A stretch of 64,000 bases of DNA from Rhodovibrionaceae bacterium (GCA_028279885.1 JANQMX010000028.1:53573-117572), one strand, 5' to 3'. Counted from the stretch's first letter, positions 10,801-18,699 are shown. The notes: generated from the letters alone by a model not told the origin. Translations and numbers: made by a program.

Positions 10801-11022
10801 GGTCACCTCGGCATCCATGGTCTCCGGCGAAGCGCCGGGATACAAGCCGAGGACCGAGACGACCGGGCGATCGACGTTGGGCAGTTCGCGCACCTCGACG
10901 CCAAGGATGGCTCCGAAGCCCGCAATCATGATCAGCAGGTTGAGAACGACAGCGAGGTAAGGTCGACGAACGCTGATCGCCGGAAGGTCGTTAAGCGCGT
11001 CCGAGGCGGAAGCACGCGGCAT
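7870..11022 (-). CDS. RND-family efflux transporter permease (1050 aa)
   Basis: This is a full-length inner-membrane proton-driven RND pump with 12 membrane segments and two large periplasmic loops. The first segment follows the SVRRPYLAVVLNLLIMIAG stretch. The TM4 proton-relay pair is present in GVVVDDAIVVLENIQ. The N-terminal LPNVDRPVVSV and PGASPETMDAEV stretches are typical of the AcrB/MdtB group. It starts one base after the stop of the adaptor gene, so the two are translated as an operon. No outer-membrane TolC-type gene is alongside, so an unlinked one is probably used. The substrate is unknown. Confidence 0.93.
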   Translation of the reverse strand: MPRASASDALNDLPAISVRRPYLAVVLNLLIMIAGFGAILGVEVRELPNVDRPVVSVLGLYPGASPETMDAEVTSLVEASVARVSGVTEVRSSSEENNFRIRVVFSPDVDLSEAATEVREAVSRIERRLPDRVENLSVIKADADSRAVLWLAAWSDGLPIDTLTRVVEDQVVPALTAVEGVAEVRLWGVRERVLRVRLDPMKLASYRLSVADVAEVLRNARYDVPAGSFTSREQEVLVRADASVVEPREIEELFVRAPVRIGDVASVYFAPAEAVSWVRLDGRQVVSIGIVRQAGSNTIAIADGTRRAVERLRDQLPHITIATISDDSLFIRSSVKELLITLAYTIAIVVIVIAFFTLQPRAASIPTVAIPVALVGALAAIWLLGFSINLVTLLAMVLATGVVVDDAIVVLENIQRLRAQGIKTRAAAVLGTRQVFFAIIATSATLISVFVPISFLPSQAGRLFQEFGFVLAVTVAISSFVSLTLVPMLVSRLPDRSPTKRNAVARAAAALGRRLVVLYSWPLERLLRHSWVMLLICLVVGGAGVLVYSGLGEELVPSEDRGEIFVRLTGPDGVGLAYTDRQVEAVERILQPYVDQGVAAQLYSITGRYDLNRGTISAPLVDWSERDISEGEIAEAVTPQLAEIPGAQARVRRGNSLNLGGIASGVVDFALIGSNYARIFAETKAFVRRVEEELPWIDNLHIEFRATQPELSIEVDRRRAADLGVGIADLATTIQVLIDEFEVAELTVDDQAVPILLQATDGAVRQPSDIANLYVSATDDRLVPLTQLVTFSESSVAAELDRHAQRRAIEVQGDIAPDRTLSEAVDALRTLARGSLSPEVGLIFLGQAKDLEETSHDLAITFAIAFLVVFLVLVAQFESVTSALVVMITVPFGLAAAVFTLALSGTTINLYSQIGVLMLVGIMAKNAILIVEFADQLRERGYTPREAAKEASLVRLRPIMMTMLSTVFAGLPLILGSGAGAEARNAIGWIIFGGLGMAGLVTLFLAPVLYAQIAGFAKPRNSRAAELEAELQEAFARGEGMPPERKEPAE

Positions 11023-11023
11023 C

Positions 11024-12160
11024 TTAGCTGCCTTCGGCCGCCGAGATCGTCACCGGACGACCAGCGCGCAGTCGCTGGACGCCTTCGATCACCACAAGCT
11101 CGCCCGGACGGATGTCACCCTCGATTAGCACGCGGTTGTCGAAACGCCGACGGGCAGTCACTTCCACCCGCTCGGCGAGTCCGCCGACGATGCGCCAGAG
11201 GTAACTCTCTCCGGCTTCCCACTGCAGAGCCAACTCAGGCACCGACGCCAGCTGCGGACCGGGCAGTTGCAAAGATACGAAGAAGGACATGCCGGGGCGC
11301 AGAACGTCTTCGTCGTTCCGGAAAGCGGCACGGATCAGGACCGTACGGGAGAGCGGGTCGACGCGGCTGTCGATCTTTTCGACCCGTCCATCGACGCGAC
11401 GGTCCGGAAAGGTCGGCGTGCGCGCCGTGAGCGCCATGCCGAGCGAAAGGCGCGACAGGTAGCGCTCGGCGAGCTCGAACTCGACCCAGAGAGTCGAGCG
11501 GTCGTCCAATGTCACGATCTCGCTTTCCGTCGTGACCCGGTCACCGACCTCCACCTTGGCAATACCGACGATGCCGGCAAAGGGCGCCTGTAGCGTGCGG
11601 TCGGTTAACGCCTCTTCGGCTTGGCGCAATTCCAGCTTGCTGCGCTCGACGATAATCTCGGCATCGCGGACGTTTGCTTCAGCAAGAATGTTGGCGCGGC
11701 GCAATTGCTTGGCACGGTCGAGCGCGCTTTCAGCCTCGGCGACGCGGGTTTCCGCGACAGCAACGGCCAGAAGCGCATTCTGATCGTCGAGACGCATCAC
11801 AACCTGCCCTTCGGCGACTGCCTCTCCAGCACTGACGGAAACAGCGACCACTTCACCGTCCGCATCGGGAAAGAGCGTCACGGACCGCAAAGCGCGGGCG
11901 GTGCCGATGGCTTCGATAAGAATCTCGTCGCGCGCCTCACCAACCGCTTCGACAATCACCGGAACGGCTTCAAGTGTGGTGCCAGGCGTCGTCCCCTGCG
12001 CCGTCTGGCGCAGGGCTTCGCCACCCGCGGAGAGGTGGGCAACGATGTTCGCCTTCGCCAACAGCGGCCCCCAGCTGTCGTGCGTTGCCCATAGGCCACC
12101 GCCCAGCAGCGCCGCAACGACGGCCAGCCGCAGAAACGTGGCTGTTGTTCTGTTCCTCAA
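11024..12160 (-). CDS. RND efflux periplasmic adaptor subunit (378 aa)
   Basis: This is a membrane-fusion protein of the HlyD/AcrA type that links the downstream RND pump to an outer-membrane channel. The frame starts at a TTG at 12160 with a GAGAGG-like site about ten bases upstream. It opens with a single hydrophobic anchor (FLRLAVVAALLGGGLWA). A lipoyl/barrel-sandwich half follows (VSVSAGEAVAEGQVVMRLDD), then a helical hairpin and the second lipoyl half (TLQAPFAGIVGIAKVEVGD). No lipobox cysteine is visible. A start slightly downstream cannot be excluded. Confidence 0.9.
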   Translation of the reverse strand: MRNRTTATFLRLAVVAALLGGGLWATHDSWGPLLAKANIVAHLSAGGEALRQTAQGTTPGTTLEAVPVIVEAVGEARDEILIEAIGTARALRSVTLFPDADGEVVAVSVSAGEAVAEGQVVMRLDDQNALLAVAVAETRVAEAESALDRAKQLRRANILAEANVRDAEIIVERSKLELRQAEEALTDRTLQAPFAGIVGIAKVEVGDRVTTESEIVTLDDRSTLWVEFELAERYLSRLSLGMALTARTPTFPDRRVDGRVEKIDSRVDPLSRTVLIRAAFRNDEDVLRPGMSFFVSLQLPGPQLASVPELALQWEAGESYLWRIVGGLAERVEVTARRRFDNRVLIEGDIRPGELVVIEGVQRLRAGRPVTISAAEGS

Positions 12161-12310
12161 AAGAGCGGCACCTCTCGCAGTCCCTTACGCGGACGGTCTC
12201 CGCATCATCCCCCATATCCGCGATTTCCCTATTGTCTCACCAAGTTGCTCTTCGACAAAGCCCTATCAAGAATATACACCCCGCGTGCGATAAACTGCGT
12301 AATCAAGGCT

Positions 12311-13297
12311 TTAACGCATCTCTTGTCCCAACCCGGAAAAGTCAGCCCGGGCCTGGCTGGGAGGCAGGCCGAAAACCCGGCGGAAGGCGTGGGAAAAGGA
12401 AGGGGTGTCTGCAAAGCCCACGGCCGCAGCGATCTCCGCCATGCTGAGGTGGCTGTAGCGCAGCAGAGTGCGGGCCCGCTCCAGCCGCAGGCGCGTGTAG
12501 TAGGCTGCCGGCGTTTCCTTGAGCTGTCTGCGAAACAGCCGGCGGGCCGTGGAGTCCTCCACGTTGGCGTGGCGACAAACCTCGGCGATGGCGAGCGGGG
12601 ATTCCAGGTGGCTTTGCATAATCGCCACCATGCGCCCCAGCCGCCGGTCGACCGCCGAGACGCCGGCGGGCAAAGCCTCGCGCTCGGGCAGCCGTTCTTT
12701 GGCAGCTCTCTGAACCGGGTCCATATCGAAGCTCATGGCATGCGCCACCCGGCGGGCTAGCTCCGCGCTCTGCGTGCGCTCGATCAAGGCCAGGAGCATC
12801 TCCAGGGTCGCCATGCCGCCGGCGCTGGAGAGACGCCGACCTTCGAAAGCATAACGCCGGTCGAGCAAGACGGCCTCGCCGATCTCCTCCCGGAAGGGCT
12901 GCACCACCTCATGGTGGACGGCGATGCGCTCGCCGCGCAGCAGGCCGGCACGGGCCAGCACCAAAGCGGCGGTATCGACGCAGCCCAGGATACCGCCCTG
13001 CCGGTCTTGCCGCCGGAGCCACGTGAGGAGACCGGGGGTGCAGGCGGCTTCCGGTTCGTAGGCCGTCAGCACGATTGTGATGGGCGAGACCGCGAGGTCC
13101 GCCAAGGCCGCGTCAGGCGTCACCAACGGCCCGCTGGAGCAGGCCACTGGCTCGCCGTCCTCGCTGGCCAGGATGCAGTGAAAGACGGGCGAGACGCTCT
13201 CCCGATTGGCGATGCGCAATCCGTCCATGCAGATGGCGAGCGAGACGAGCGAGAACCGCGGCGCCAAAACCAAGGTGACCGGCAGCGAGCCGTCCAT
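12311..13297 (-). CDS. GlxA family AraC-type transcriptional regulator (328 aa)
   Basis: The ATG at 13297 follows a strong GGAGGAGG site. Residues 1 to about 170 form a DJ-1/PfpI-like ligand domain (LAPRFSLVSLAICMDGLRIAN; GCVDTAALVLARAGLL). The C-terminal third carries two AraC helix-turn-helix motifs (IAEVCRHANVEDSTARRLFRR and MAEIAAAVGFADTPSFSHAFRR). This architecture is shared with CdhR/GbdR-type regulators of quaternary amine catabolism. It is divergent from the aldolase and TauD-like genes across a palindrome-bearing intergenic region, so it is the likely activator of that operon. Confidence 0.9.
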   Translation of the reverse strand: MDGSLPVTLVLAPRFSLVSLAICMDGLRIANRESVSPVFHCILASEDGEPVACSSGPLVTPDAALADLAVSPITIVLTAYEPEAACTPGLLTWLRRQDRQGGILGCVDTAALVLARAGLLRGERIAVHHEVVQPFREEIGEAVLLDRRYAFEGRRLSSAGGMATLEMLLALIERTQSAELARRVAHAMSFDMDPVQRAAKERLPEREALPAGVSAVDRRLGRMVAIMQSHLESPLAIAEVCRHANVEDSTARRLFRRQLKETPAAYYTRLRLERARTLLRYSHLSMAEIAAAVGFADTPSFSHAFRRVFGLPPSQARADFSGLGQEMR

Positions 13298-13347
13298 GCC
13301 TCCTCCTCCGGCAGGTGGCCAAGTGGAGCATGAATGCTGCGCCGCTT

Positions 13348-13385
13348 GCGTGTTTCAAACAAGTTTTTGCCTGTTGAAAACACGC
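13348..13385. promoter_or_regulatory. Inverted repeat between GlxA-type regulator and aldolase genes
   Basis: GCGTGTTT (13348-13355) is matched by AAACACGC (13378-13385). Inside these arms lie TTTCAAACAAG and CTGTTGAAAA, which are imperfectly complementary, making a roughly 38-base dyad centred between the divergent genes. The position fits an operator for the divergent AraC-type regulator. This is inferred from symmetry and location only. Confidence 0.5.
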
Positions 13386-13407
13386 AGAGAGCTGCGGCCG
13401 GCCCTAC

Positions 13408-13425
13408 CGTTTCCGAAAGGAAACG
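13408..13425 (+). promoter_or_regulatory. 5' UTR stem-loop with GAAA tetraloop
   Basis: CGTTTCC and GGAAACG flank GAAA, giving a perfect 7-bp stem closed by a GNRA tetraloop. It lies directly upstream of the ribosome-binding site (CAGGAG near 13433) of the aldolase gene. Such a stem could stabilise the message or gate translation. It could also be a DNA-level palindrome for a regulator. Confidence 0.45.
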
Positions 13426-13446
13426 ACCTGCCCAGGAGCAAAGACC

Positions 13447-14217
13447 ATGGCCGTCATCGCCGCCCCGCAACAGCTTTCCAGCGCCTGCAGCCCCGCCGAG
13501 TGGGAGACGCGCTGCGAGCACGCCGCGCTTTACCGCATCCTCGACCACTATGGCATGTCGGACCTGGCCAACCAGGTGGTCGGCGCCCGCATCAAGGACA
13601 GCCCGGAGAACTACCTGCTGCACCAGTACGGCATGTTCTATGAGGAGATCACGGCCTCGTCCCTGATCAAGACAGATGCCGAGGGGCGGCCCATCTCCGC
13701 CGACCTGCCGTCTCCGGTGGACGGGGGCCAGAATCTCGCCAAATGGATCTTCAGCAACCGTCCCGACATCAACTACTTCATCCACGGCCACTGCGAGGAC
13801 GTGATGGCGGTGAGCGCCACCAAGAAGGGCCTGCAGGCGGTCTCGCAAGCGGCCGTCTACCTGATGCACATGCTCACCTACATCGACTACGAGTTCTTCG
13901 AGGACGAGGAGTATGGCGAGAAGTTCAAGAAGACCTTCGCCGACAAGAACATCATGATCACCCGCAACCACGGCTACTACGTGCTGGGGCGTTCGGCGTC
14001 GGAGGCTTTCTTCCGCACCTACTTCCTGCGCCAGGCCTGCGAAGTGCAGGTGAAGGTCCTCTCCATGCGGGACGAGCCCAACGTGATCGACCCGCAGACC
14101 GTCGCCCGCTTCCAGGACCAGATGTACAGCTCCGAGCACTATAACTACGACGGCACGACCGAGTGGGCGGCGCTGCTGCGCAAGCTCGGCCGCGAGCAGC
14201 CGGACTACAAGAGCTGA
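13447..14217 (+). CDS. Class II aldolase/adducin family protein (256 aa)
   Basis: The ATG at 13447 lies behind an AGGAG site. The fold family is zinc-dependent class II aldolases and decarboxylating or epimerising relatives (FucA/AraD/adducin head). Metal-binding histidines are seen in FIHGHCEDV and in TRNHGYYVLG. The early region SDLANQVVGARI resembles the family's usual N-terminal segment. It is followed 10 bases later by the TauD/GBBH-like gene, and together they form an operon controlled from the divergent promoter. The substrate is unknown; the pairing suggests processing of a hydroxylated product of the dioxygenase. Confidence 0.9.
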   Translation: MAVIAAPQQLSSACSPAEWETRCEHAALYRILDHYGMSDLANQVVGARIKDSPENYLLHQYGMFYEEITASSLIKTDAEGRPISADLPSPVDGGQNLAKWIFSNRPDINYFIHGHCEDVMAVSATKKGLQAVSQAAVYLMHMLTYIDYEFFEDEEYGEKFKKTFADKNIMITRNHGYYVLGRSASEAFFRTYFLRQACEVQVKVLSMRDEPNVIDPQTVARFQDQMYSSEHYNYDGTTEWAALLRKLGREQPDYKS

Positions 14218-14227
14218 CCGTGACGCC

Positions 14228-15457
14228 ATGAGCGGGGAGACCGCGTGGCGGCAAACGCCTCCTGCCCTGCCGCCGACGCCGGACTTCGACCACTATCCGG
14301 TGACGGAGACAATCGCCGCTGTCGAGCCGGAAGCGGAGGGACGCATCCTGGCGCTCGTCTGGTCGGACGGGCGACGCAGCCGCTATCACGCCGTCTGGCT
14401 GCGCGACAACGCCAGCGATCCGGAGGTGATGAACCTGGAAACGCGGGAAGCTTGGACCGACGTCACGGCGCTACCGCCCGATCCGCACATCGCCGCCGCT
14501 GCCGTCGATGCCGCAGGAGCGTTGGAAGTGCGCTGGGCCGAGGAGCCTTTCGTCAGCCGCTATCATCCTGGTTGGCTGCGGGCGCACGACTACTCCAACC
14601 CCAGCGAAGCGCACACCGAGGATCCGGCGGAGATCGCGCCTGTCCTTTGGGACGCGCGCCTCGCCGAGCCGCCGAGCTTCGAGGGCGCCGACATTCTGGA
14701 CGACGACGCCGCGCTCGAAGGCTGGCTCACGGCGATCGCTACCTACGGCATCGCCCGCCTTCGCAGCGTGTCTTGCGAGCCCGGCATTGTGACGCGCGTC
14801 GCCGAACGCATCGGCCCGGTGCGCCCCAGCAACTTCGGAAGCGTCTTCGACGTAAGGGTCAAGACCGGCCCGGGTTCCAACGCTTACACCGACAGGGCGC
14901 TGACCCCGCATACGGATCTGCCGACCCGCGAGTACGAACCGGGCTTACAATTCCTGCACTGCCTGGAAGCCTCCCCCATGGGCGGCCGCGCGGTCATGGT
15001 CGACGGCCACAAGGCCGCCGCCGTCATCGCCGCGCGCGACCCGGCGGCCTACAAAGCGCTGACCGAGATCTCCTGGCCCCTGACCAACCGCGCGCCCGAC
15101 AGCGACTACCGCTGGGAGGCGCCGGTCATCGGCTTGGACCACAAGGGCTCGGTGAAGGAGCTGCGCGTCGCCCCCTTCCTGCGCGCGCCGCTCAACAGCA
15201 CTTTCGACGAGGTCGAAGAGGCCTACCGCGCGCTCCGCGTCTTCTTCGCCACCGTTGCCGAGCCGGACCTGCAGCTCGTCTTCAACTACCGGCCCGGCGA
15301 CCTGATCGGCATGGATAATCGACGCTTGCTCCACGGCCGCGAAGCCTACGACTCGACCGCCGGCGCACGCTGGCTGCAAGGCTGCTACGGCGAGCGGGAG
15401 GAGTTGCACTCCCGCCTCCGTGTCCTGGCCCGCCGGCGGCGCGCGTCCGGAGCTTAA
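14228..15457 (+). CDS. TauD/TfdA-family dioxygenase, gamma-butyrobetaine hydroxylase-like (409 aa)
   Basis: The N-terminal domain (residues about 30-120; DGRRSRYHAVWLRDNASDP) is the GBBH-like substrate domain found in gamma-butyrobetaine and trimethyllysine hydroxylases. The C-terminal domain is the Fe(II)/2-oxoglutarate jelly roll. Iron ligands are His228 and Asp230 (PHTDLPT) and His369 (LLHGRE). An Arg about ten residues later should bind 2-oxoglutarate. Length is normal. It follows the aldolase gene closely. Hydroxylation of a carnitine-like or other carboxylate is plausible, but genuine carnitine synthesis is not implied because no companion genes are present. Confidence 0.88.
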   Translation: MSGETAWRQTPPALPPTPDFDHYPVTETIAAVEPEAEGRILALVWSDGRRSRYHAVWLRDNASDPEVMNLETREAWTDVTALPPDPHIAAAAVDAAGALEVRWAEEPFVSRYHPGWLRAHDYSNPSEAHTEDPAEIAPVLWDARLAEPPSFEGADILDDDAALEGWLTAIATYGIARLRSVSCEPGIVTRVAERIGPVRPSNFGSVFDVRVKTGPGSNAYTDRALTPHTDLPTREYEPGLQFLHCLEASPMGGRAVMVDGHKAAAVIAARDPAAYKALTEISWPLTNRAPDSDYRWEAPVIGLDHKGSVKELRVAPFLRAPLNSTFDEVEEAYRALRVFFATVAEPDLQLVFNYRPGDLIGMDNRRLLHGREAYDSTAGARWLQGCYGEREELHSRLRVLARRRRASGA

Positions 15458-15466
15458 GGACTCCCC

Positions 15467-16642
15467 CTAACCCACCCGGGTCAAGGGCGGCTGATGGAAC
15501 AGCAGCGCATCGCCGATGCGTCGCCCTTGCCGGTAGAGCCCCTGGCCGAGCTCGAGCTGCTCCGGCTGCCAGCGGGCCAAGGCCCCGTCGACGTCGTCCG
15601 GCATGGCTCTCAGCATTGCGGCCAGGTCTATAGCGTTGCGGGCGGCCTTCGAGGTGCTGGCCGCGGTATGCGGACGCGGAACGAAGGCCGCGTCGCCCAG
15701 CAGCACCGCCCGCCCCTTGACCATCTCTTCGACACCGAAGTCGCGGATGGCCTGGGCGAAGGGCGCTTCGGTCGCCTGCACCACCGCGCGGAAGGGCGGC
15801 GGCAGAAGCAGGCTGGCTTCCTCGTAGAGCGCCCCTCGCCGCGCCGGCGCCAACGCCCCTTCCGGCATAGAGAAGCCGCGGTCGCGACCGTCCTTGTCGG
15901 TCATGATCGCGCGCAGCTGCGCCTCGTCGGCGGTGCGGTACCAGACCCAGTTGTAGAGCCGCCGGCCCGCGCGCGTGTCGTTGCCCTCCCCCGGCACCAG
16001 ATAGCCCAGGATGTGAGAGCCGGCACCATTGGCGAAGCCGAAGTCACCGTGCAGAGCCTCCCGCGCCTCCTCCGGCATGGCGTCCTCGGGCAGCAGGCCA
16101 CGCCAGGCCAGATAACCGGCATAGCTCGGCGTCTCACCCGGCCAGAGCAGACGGCGGACGGTGGAGCCGTTGCCGTCGGCCCCGATCAGGAGATCACCGG
16201 TCGCCTCGGTGCCGTCCTCGAAACGAGCGGTGACCTTCTTGTGCAGGTCATTCTGGTCGATCGCCACCAGCGTCTTGCCCCGGTGGTAGTGCGCGTCGCC
16301 GAAAGCCTGCTTCAGGGTGCTGTAGATCAGCGACCAGGATGTCTGAGTCTGCGGTGCGAACTGCCGGCTCTCGATGCTGCCGTCCGGACGCAGAACCGTG
16401 CGGTGGCGCGAGGCGACACCGAGGTCCATCCCCGCGACCTCGATGCCGCTGGCGCGGAAGGCAGCCACCACGTCGGGCTGCAGCACGATGCCGCCGCCGC
16501 GGCTGTCCAGATCGTGGCGCGACCGCTCGAAGACCTCGACCTCCCAGCCGGCACGCCTCAAAAGGTTGGCGGCGAAGAGGCCGCCGAGGGAACCGCCGAT
16601 GACCAGCGCCCTCGGCAACTCCGTACGATGGGCTTCGTTCAT
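15467..16642 (-). CDS. FAD-dependent monooxygenase (391 aa)
   Basis: This is a PHBH-fold flavoprotein. The Rossmann fingerprint VIGGSLGGLFAANLLRRAG lies at residues about 14-32, a DG motif (LIGADGNGSTVRR) sits mid-protein, and the GD motif is LLGDAAFVPRP. The ATG at 16642 follows a GGAGG site. It lies nine bases after the DsbA/FrnE-like gene and converges on the TauD-like gene with only about ten bases between stops. It probably hydroxylates an aromatic or heterocyclic ring using NAD(P)H. It may belong with the divergent LysR gene at 17418. Confidence 0.9.
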   Translation of the reverse strand: MNEAHRTELPRALVIGGSLGGLFAANLLRRAGWEVEVFERSRHDLDSRGGGIVLQPDVVAAFRASGIEVAGMDLGVASRHRTVLRPDGSIESRQFAPQTQTSWSLIYSTLKQAFGDAHYHRGKTLVAIDQNDLHKKVTARFEDGTEATGDLLIGADGNGSTVRRLLWPGETPSYAGYLAWRGLLPEDAMPEEAREALHGDFGFANGAGSHILGYLVPGEGNDTRAGRRLYNWVWYRTADEAQLRAIMTDKDGRDRGFSMPEGALAPARRGALYEEASLLLPPPFRAVVQATEAPFAQAIRDFGVEEMVKGRAVLLGDAAFVPRPHTAASTSKAARNAIDLAAMLRAMPDDVDGALARWQPEQLELGQGLYRQGRRIGDALLFHQPPLTRVG

Positions 16643-16651
16643 AATCGCCTC

Positions 16652-17302
16652 CTACTCCGCTGCCTGTGCCTTGCGAGCCTGCGCAGCCAGGATGGTATGC
16701 CGCAGCGTCTCCGGCCGCTGCGCGCCGGTGATGACGCTGCCGTCGACATCGAAGTGCGGCACGCCGGCAACGCCGCGGGCAAGGGCACCCTCGAGCAGGG
16801 CCCGCACCTCGGCCTCGCCTTCGCTGCCGGCGAGGAAGGCACGCACCATCTCGCGGTCGAGCCCGGCCTCGCCGGCAATCTCCGTCAAGGTATCGAGGTC
16901 GCCGATGTCGCGGCCTTCGGTGAAATAGCCGCGCAGGATGCCCTCCACGACCGCCCGCTGCCGACCCTCCGGCGCTGCCAACCAGGTCAGGCGGTGAGCG
17001 GCGAAGGTGTTGGGTGTACGGGTCATGCGGTCGTAGTCGAAGGCGACGCCCTCGCGTTTGCCGGCCGCGACGGTATAGGCGTCCAGCTCCAGAGAGCGCG
17101 CCCAGCTGCCGAACTTCTGCGAGCGGTAGAGCTTCCGGTCCATGCCCTCCTTGGGCATCTGGGGATTGAGCTCGAACGGCCGCCAGTCGACCTGCACCTC
17201 GAGCCCCGGCGGCAGGCTGTCGATCGCCTCGAACAGGCGTTGCTCGCCGATCAGGCACCAGGGGCAGATGAAGTCCGATGTCATGGTTACGGTGACGCTC
17301 AT
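16652..17302 (-). CDS. DsbA-family oxidoreductase, FrnE-like (216 aa)
   Basis: This is a thioredoxin-fold protein with an inserted helical domain. The active site FICPWCLIGEQR gives Cys13-Pro-Trp-Cys16 near the N-terminus, as in FrnE and PDI-like relatives of 2-hydroxychromene-2-carboxylate isomerase. The PNTFAAHRL stretch is also typical. The ATG at 17302 lies behind AAAGGAG. There is no signal peptide, so it acts in the cytoplasm. It is the first gene of an operon with the FAD monooxygenase and is divergent from a LysR gene, which suggests a thiol-dependent step in the same pathway. Confidence 0.9.
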   Translation of the reverse strand: MSVTVTMTSDFICPWCLIGEQRLFEAIDSLPPGLEVQVDWRPFELNPQMPKEGMDRKLYRSQKFGSWARSLELDAYTVAAGKREGVAFDYDRMTRTPNTFAAHRLTWLAAPEGRQRAVVEGILRGYFTEGRDIGDLDTLTEIAGEAGLDREMVRAFLAGSEGEAEVRALLEGALARGVAGVPHFDVDGSVITGAQRPETLRHTILAAQARKAQAAE

Positions 17303-17392
17303 GGCCGGTCTCCTTTCCGGTTCGGATGGACTTGAACGGAAAGATGGCGCGTTGCCTTGAAATCTATAATATGGAGAAAATGGTCTTATTCA

Positions 17393-17407
17393 TTGCGTAA
17401 TACGCAA
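17393..17407. promoter_or_regulatory. LysR-type operator palindrome
   Basis: TTGCGTA-A-TACGCAA is a perfect 15-base palindrome with the T-N11-A pattern typical of LysR regulators. It sits ten bases before the LysR start codon and faces the divergent DsbA-like/FAD-monooxygenase operon. It is therefore a likely autorepression and activation site. Confidence 0.65.
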
Positions 17408-17417
17408 AGATAGAACG

Positions 17418-18353
17418 ATGGATGCCTTTGCCGGCCTCAAGGTTTCGGGCCTTCGCGCCTTTGTCGCCGTCGTCGAGGACGGCGGCTTCGCCAAGGCAGC
17501 CCGCCGCGCGGGCATGGCAACCTCTTCGCTCACCCGCCAGGTGGACACGCTCGAAGAAGAACTTGGCGTCCAGCTCTTCAACCGCTCGACCCGCGCCGTC
17601 ACCCTGACCGAGGCGGGCGAGAGCTACTATCATCAGGTGGTGCGCATTCTTGGCGACCTGGACGAAGCCAACCGCAGCATCTCGGAAAGCGAAGGCGCAC
17701 CGCGCGGCCTGCTGCGCGTCAGCCTGCCGGTCGCCTTCGCCCGACTGCACGTTGCGCCGGCCCTCCCACGCTTCATGGCGCTCTGTCCGGACATCGAAAT
17801 CGACGTCACCTTGACCGACAGCGTCTTCAACCTGGTGGAGGACCGCATCGATCTCGCCATCCGCATCGGCCGCCTCGAGTCCTCCAGCCTGGTGGCACGG
17901 AAGCTGGCACCGCACCGCCGCCTGCTCTGCGCCAGCCCGGCCTATCTCATCACCCGGGGCACGCCGGAGGCACCAACCGAACTCGCGCGGCACAACTGCC
18001 TCACCTTTGCCTACAGCCAAGGGCGGCAAAGCTGGCGCTTCGCCGGCGCACATGGCGAGAAAACGGTGCCGGTGAAGGGCAGCCTGCGGTCCAACAATTC
18101 TGAAGTGCTGCGCGAGGCGGCGCTCGGCGACACCGGCATCGTGCTGCTGCCGAGCTGGCTGATCGGCGCCGATGTCAAAGCCGGACGGCTGCAAAGCCTC
18201 TTGCCCGAATGGGAAGCTAGCCCGGGCGACGCCGGCGGCGCGATCTCGGCAGTCTACCTGCCGAACCGGCGCGGGACTCGAAAAGTCCGCGCATTCATCG
18301 ACTTTCTTGCCGGCCACATCGGGGCGCCACCCTATTGGGAGCGCATCGCGTAG
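17418..18353 (+). CDS. LysR-family transcriptional regulator (311 aa)
   Basis: The N-terminal winged helix is clear (residues about 7-65: FVAVVEDGGFAKAARRAGMATSSLTRQVDTLEEELG). A periplasmic-binding-like effector domain follows (PRGLLRVSLPVAFARLHVAP). It resembles the subgroup that regulates neighbouring redox or modification genes. It is divergent from the DsbA-like and FAD-monooxygenase genes, with a perfect palindrome just ahead of its start codon. It probably controls that operon and itself. Confidence 0.92.
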   Translation: MDAFAGLKVSGLRAFVAVVEDGGFAKAARRAGMATSSLTRQVDTLEEELGVQLFNRSTRAVTLTEAGESYYHQVVRILGDLDEANRSISESEGAPRGLLRVSLPVAFARLHVAPALPRFMALCPDIEIDVTLTDSVFNLVEDRIDLAIRIGRLESSSLVARKLAPHRRLLCASPAYLITRGTPEAPTELARHNCLTFAYSQGRQSWRFAGAHGEKTVPVKGSLRSNNSEVLREAALGDTGIVLLPSWLIGADVKAGRLQSLLPEWEASPGDAGGAISAVYLPNRRGTRKVRAFIDFLAGHIGAPPYWERIA

Positions 18354-18389
18354 TACGGTGTTCACGGCCAGACCTCGGAGGGTCGGCGC

Positions 18390-18617
18390 CTACCACCGCT
18401 CCAGCAATTGGCGCTCAAGCTGGTCGCAAGCGACGTGAACATCCGCTGCTGCCCGCTCGGCGGTCGCAACGTGCTCCTGCAGGAAGGCGGCTAGCACCTC
18501 GTCCCCATCAGCCAGCGCGTGGTTCATACGCTCACGCGCCAACTCGGCATTTTCAGCCGCTTGATGCGCGATCTGCCGCAGCTTCTCGATCCAGTCCCTG
18601 GCTTCTTCTGCACTCAT
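18390..18617 (-). CDS. Small helical hypothetical protein (75 aa)
   Basis: A short open frame begins at ATG 18617 behind GGGAG with about 8-base spacing, which supports it as a real gene. The product is Ala/Glu-rich and predicted fully helical (EEARDWIEKLRQIAHQAAEN; HVATAERAAADVHVACDQL), consistent with a coiled coil. No family is recognised. It is flanked by the LysR gene end and the DUF2177 gene, and there is no functional clue. Confidence 0.6.
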   Translation of the reverse strand: MSAEEARDWIEKLRQIAHQAAENAELARERMNHALADGDEVLAAFLQEHVATAERAAADVHVACDQLERQLLERW

Positions 18618-18699
18618 GACTCAGCTCCCCGTTCCGCTCCCTATCACACCAGGAAACCATAGGTGAAGTGCCGGACGGAACATGATTCTACGCAAACGC

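Noticed and set aside
15494..17335. Plus-strand 613-codon frame opposite the FAD monooxygenase and FrnE-like genes
   Set aside because: Antisense shadow; the minus-strand frames carry clear Rossmann and CPWC motifs and ribosome-binding sites.
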